From positions 1 through 22,468 of the forward strand of contig DVOG01000091.1 of the NCBI GenBank assembly GCA_018713755.1: a DNA stretch of 22,468 nucleotides. The letters are read 5' to 3'. Both the position numbers and the translations under genes were made by a program. How positions within the stretch are numbered: the first letter of the stretch is position 1; each line of letters begins with the position of its first letter. Positions 21,435-22,468 of the stretch are shown one piece after another. This DNA comes from Candidatus Spyradosoma merdigallinarum (GTDB lineage: Bacteria > Verrucomicrobiota > Verrucomicrobiia > Opitutales > UBA953). Below the pieces are notes generated by a model. That model had not been told where the DNA came from. It saw nothing but the letters and a program-made list of their open reading frames with translations, and searched no databases.

Positions 21435-22468
21435 ATGAAAATCCCTGAAAAAAGCATATCCCTCTGCGCGGTTCTCGCGCTGTCCGCCTTCGGCGTGAAC
21501 GCGTACGCCGCGGCCGATGCCGCTCCCGCCGCGAAAAAGCCGCTCAACATCATTTACATCATGAGCGACGACCATGCCGTGCAGGCGATTTCCGCCTACG
21601 GGCATCCGATCGGAAAACTCGCGCCGACGCCGAACATCGACCGCATCGCGGACAACGGCGCGCTTTTCATGCGCAATTACTGCGCGAATTCCATTTCCGG
21701 GCCTTCCCGCGCCACGATTCTCACGGGAAAACACTCGCACGCCAACGGCTACATGAGCAACGAGTGGGGCTCTTTCGACAATCGCCAGAACAACGTGGCG
21801 AAGGTCTTCAGGCAAAACGGCTACCAGACGAGCATCGTCGGCAAGTGGCACATTCCGAGCGATCCGACGGGCTTCGACACCTGGCAGGTTTTCATCAACC
21901 AGGGGCAATACGTCAATCCGTATCTGATTTGCGGGAACGCGAACGGACGCAGCCCGGCGGGAACGGAAATCAATTTCGGGAAGGGCGTCGTCGCGAAAAC
22001 GAACAAGGACGGCATCGCCACGCCGACGGGCTATTCCACCGAAATCGTGACCAACCGCGCCATTCAGTGGCTCGAAAACGAACGCGACAAGTCGAAGCCG
22101 TTCTTCTTCATGGTTCACTTCAAGGCGCCGCACCGCAACTGGATTCCGAAAGAAAAATACTACAATCTCTTCGACGACGTGAAGTTCCCGGAACCGCCGA
22201 CGTTCTTCGACGATTACGCCGGGCGCGACGCCGCCAAGCACCAGGACATGTCGCTGCTGTGGACGATGCGCTGGGCCGCGGATCTGAAGCTGTTCCCGTC
22301 CCGCGACAACCACACGCTCCCGCGCTGGATGTTCCCGCCGCTCATGACGAACGAGCAAATTCAGCGCTACATCGACGCCTACGTCGAGAAAAACAACGCC
22401 TTCTTCGACGCCGGCATCTGCACGCAGGAGGAATGGAACGAATGGCGCAAGCACCGCAACGACGAAAA
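21435..22468 (+). CDS. Secreted Ser-type sulfatase (S1 family), N-terminal part (runs off window)
   Basis: 344 codons are present; the gene continues past the right edge. A signal peptide is present (MKIPEKSISLCAVLALSAFG, cleavage near AYAA). The sulfatase fold has metal ligands D45 and D46 (IIYIMSDDHA) and the active-site motif S88-G-P-S-R92 in NSISGPSRATILTGKH. Ser88 is the residue converted to formylglycine, where many relatives have Cys. SIVGKWHIP and MVHFKAPHRNW follow. Ser-type sites are matured by the radical-SAM enzyme anSME, not by oxygen-dependent FGE. HSHANGYMSNEWGSFD resembles sulfatases acting on GlcNAc-6-sulfate of mucin or heparan, but the substrate is not certain. Confidence 0.9.
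   Translation, partial: MKIPEKSISLCAVLALSAFGVNAYAAADAAPAAKKPLNIIYIMSDDHAVQAISAYGHPIGKLAPTPNIDRIADNGALFMRNYCANSISGPSRATILTGKHSHANGYMSNEWGSFDNRQNNVAKVFRQNGYQTSIVGKWHIPSDPTGFDTWQVFINQGQYVNPYLICGNANGRSPAGTEINFGKGVVAKTNKDGIATPTGYSTEIVTNRAIQWLENERDKSKPFFFMVHFKAPHRNWIPKEKYYNLFDDVKFPEPPTFFDDYAGRDAAKHQDMSLLWTMRWAADLKLFPSRDNHTLPRWMFPPLMTNEQIQRYIDAYVEKNNAFFDAGICTQEEWNEWRKHRNDE

Larger units (their letters stand above)
1..22468. repeat. Highly iterated interspersed word GCGGGAACG / CGTTCCCGC
   Basis: A hand scan finds about 60 copies of the core GGGAAC and about 56 of GTTCCC over the window, most with the longer form CGGGAACG. From base composition alone I would expect roughly 15 for both strands together. 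Copies occur in both orientations, in all reading frames, in genes of either strand and in gaps, for example at 2255, 5864, 12193, 14515-14530, 16454-16469 and 20203-20220. They shape proteins: Ala-Gly-Thr, Gly-Asn and Arg-Glu in one orientation; Val-Pro-Ala, Arg-Ser-Arg and Phe-Pro in the other. The restriction-modification gene has only about five copies in 2.7 kb. Counts are manual and approximate. Confidence 0.85.

Noticed and set aside
1..22468. CRISPR array or tandem repeat as explanation for the recurring GCGGGAACG word
   Set aside because: Copies are short, irregularly spaced, in both orientations and inside conserved genes; no regular spacer structure or cas genes.

Overview
GC-rich window (estimated a little over 60% GC) from a Gram-negative bacterium, most likely a verrucomicrobial lineage of the Opitutae type from a gut-like habitat. 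The evidence is an exosortase, LpxI (lipid A), a verrucomicrobial-style prepilin leader, a GH95 fucosidase, and a Ser-type sulfatase that would need an anaerobic maturase. No marker fixes the taxon, so this is inference. All product calls come from motif reading; no database search was run.

Layout. (1) 1-8784 is one long minus-strand run. In order of transcription it holds an MBL/beta-CASP hydrolase, tadA, a prepilin-like protein with its own promoter, dgkA, a CrtI-like FAD oxidoreductase, a SAM methyltransferase, an exosortase, a large secreted M60-like protein whose zinc motif is destroyed, and the 5' end of ispD, which runs off the window. (2) 8894-12381 is a plus-strand island with a single-chain MmeI-like type IIL restriction-modification enzyme carrying a 10-C tract in its coding sequence, and an RRM RNA-binding protein. 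It ends in a perfect bidirectional terminator. (3) 12416-18616 is a second minus-strand run: a tandem-ACT protein, a secreted GH95 fucosidase, a BASS-family transporter, lpxI and hemG. (4) 18798-20183 on the plus strand holds a CAU tRNA (probably Ile2), a FabZ-type dehydratase and a FabI-type reductase. (5) 20229-22468 holds an unknown minus-strand helical protein, tRNA-Cys, a two-hairpin RNA element ending in a terminator, and the start of a secreted sulfatase behind a near-consensus promoter.

Working together, regions 3 and 5 look like harvesting of fucosylated and sulfated glycans, mixed with envelope and housekeeping genes. Region 1 couples envelope sorting (exosortase plus pseudo-protease) with lipid and isoprenoid functions.

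The most unusual signals are these. A short word, GCGGGAACG and its complement, is scattered through genes and gaps alike (about 115 core hits by hand count). An M60-like pseudoprotease is translationally coupled to the exosortase. A poly-C tract may phase-vary the restriction enzyme. Twin hairpin loops behind tRNA-Cys carry an anti-Shine-Dalgarno-like decamer. Start codons consistently lack Shine-Dalgarno sequences, and three promoters sit almost on the ATG. No gap between genes exceeds 300 bases.
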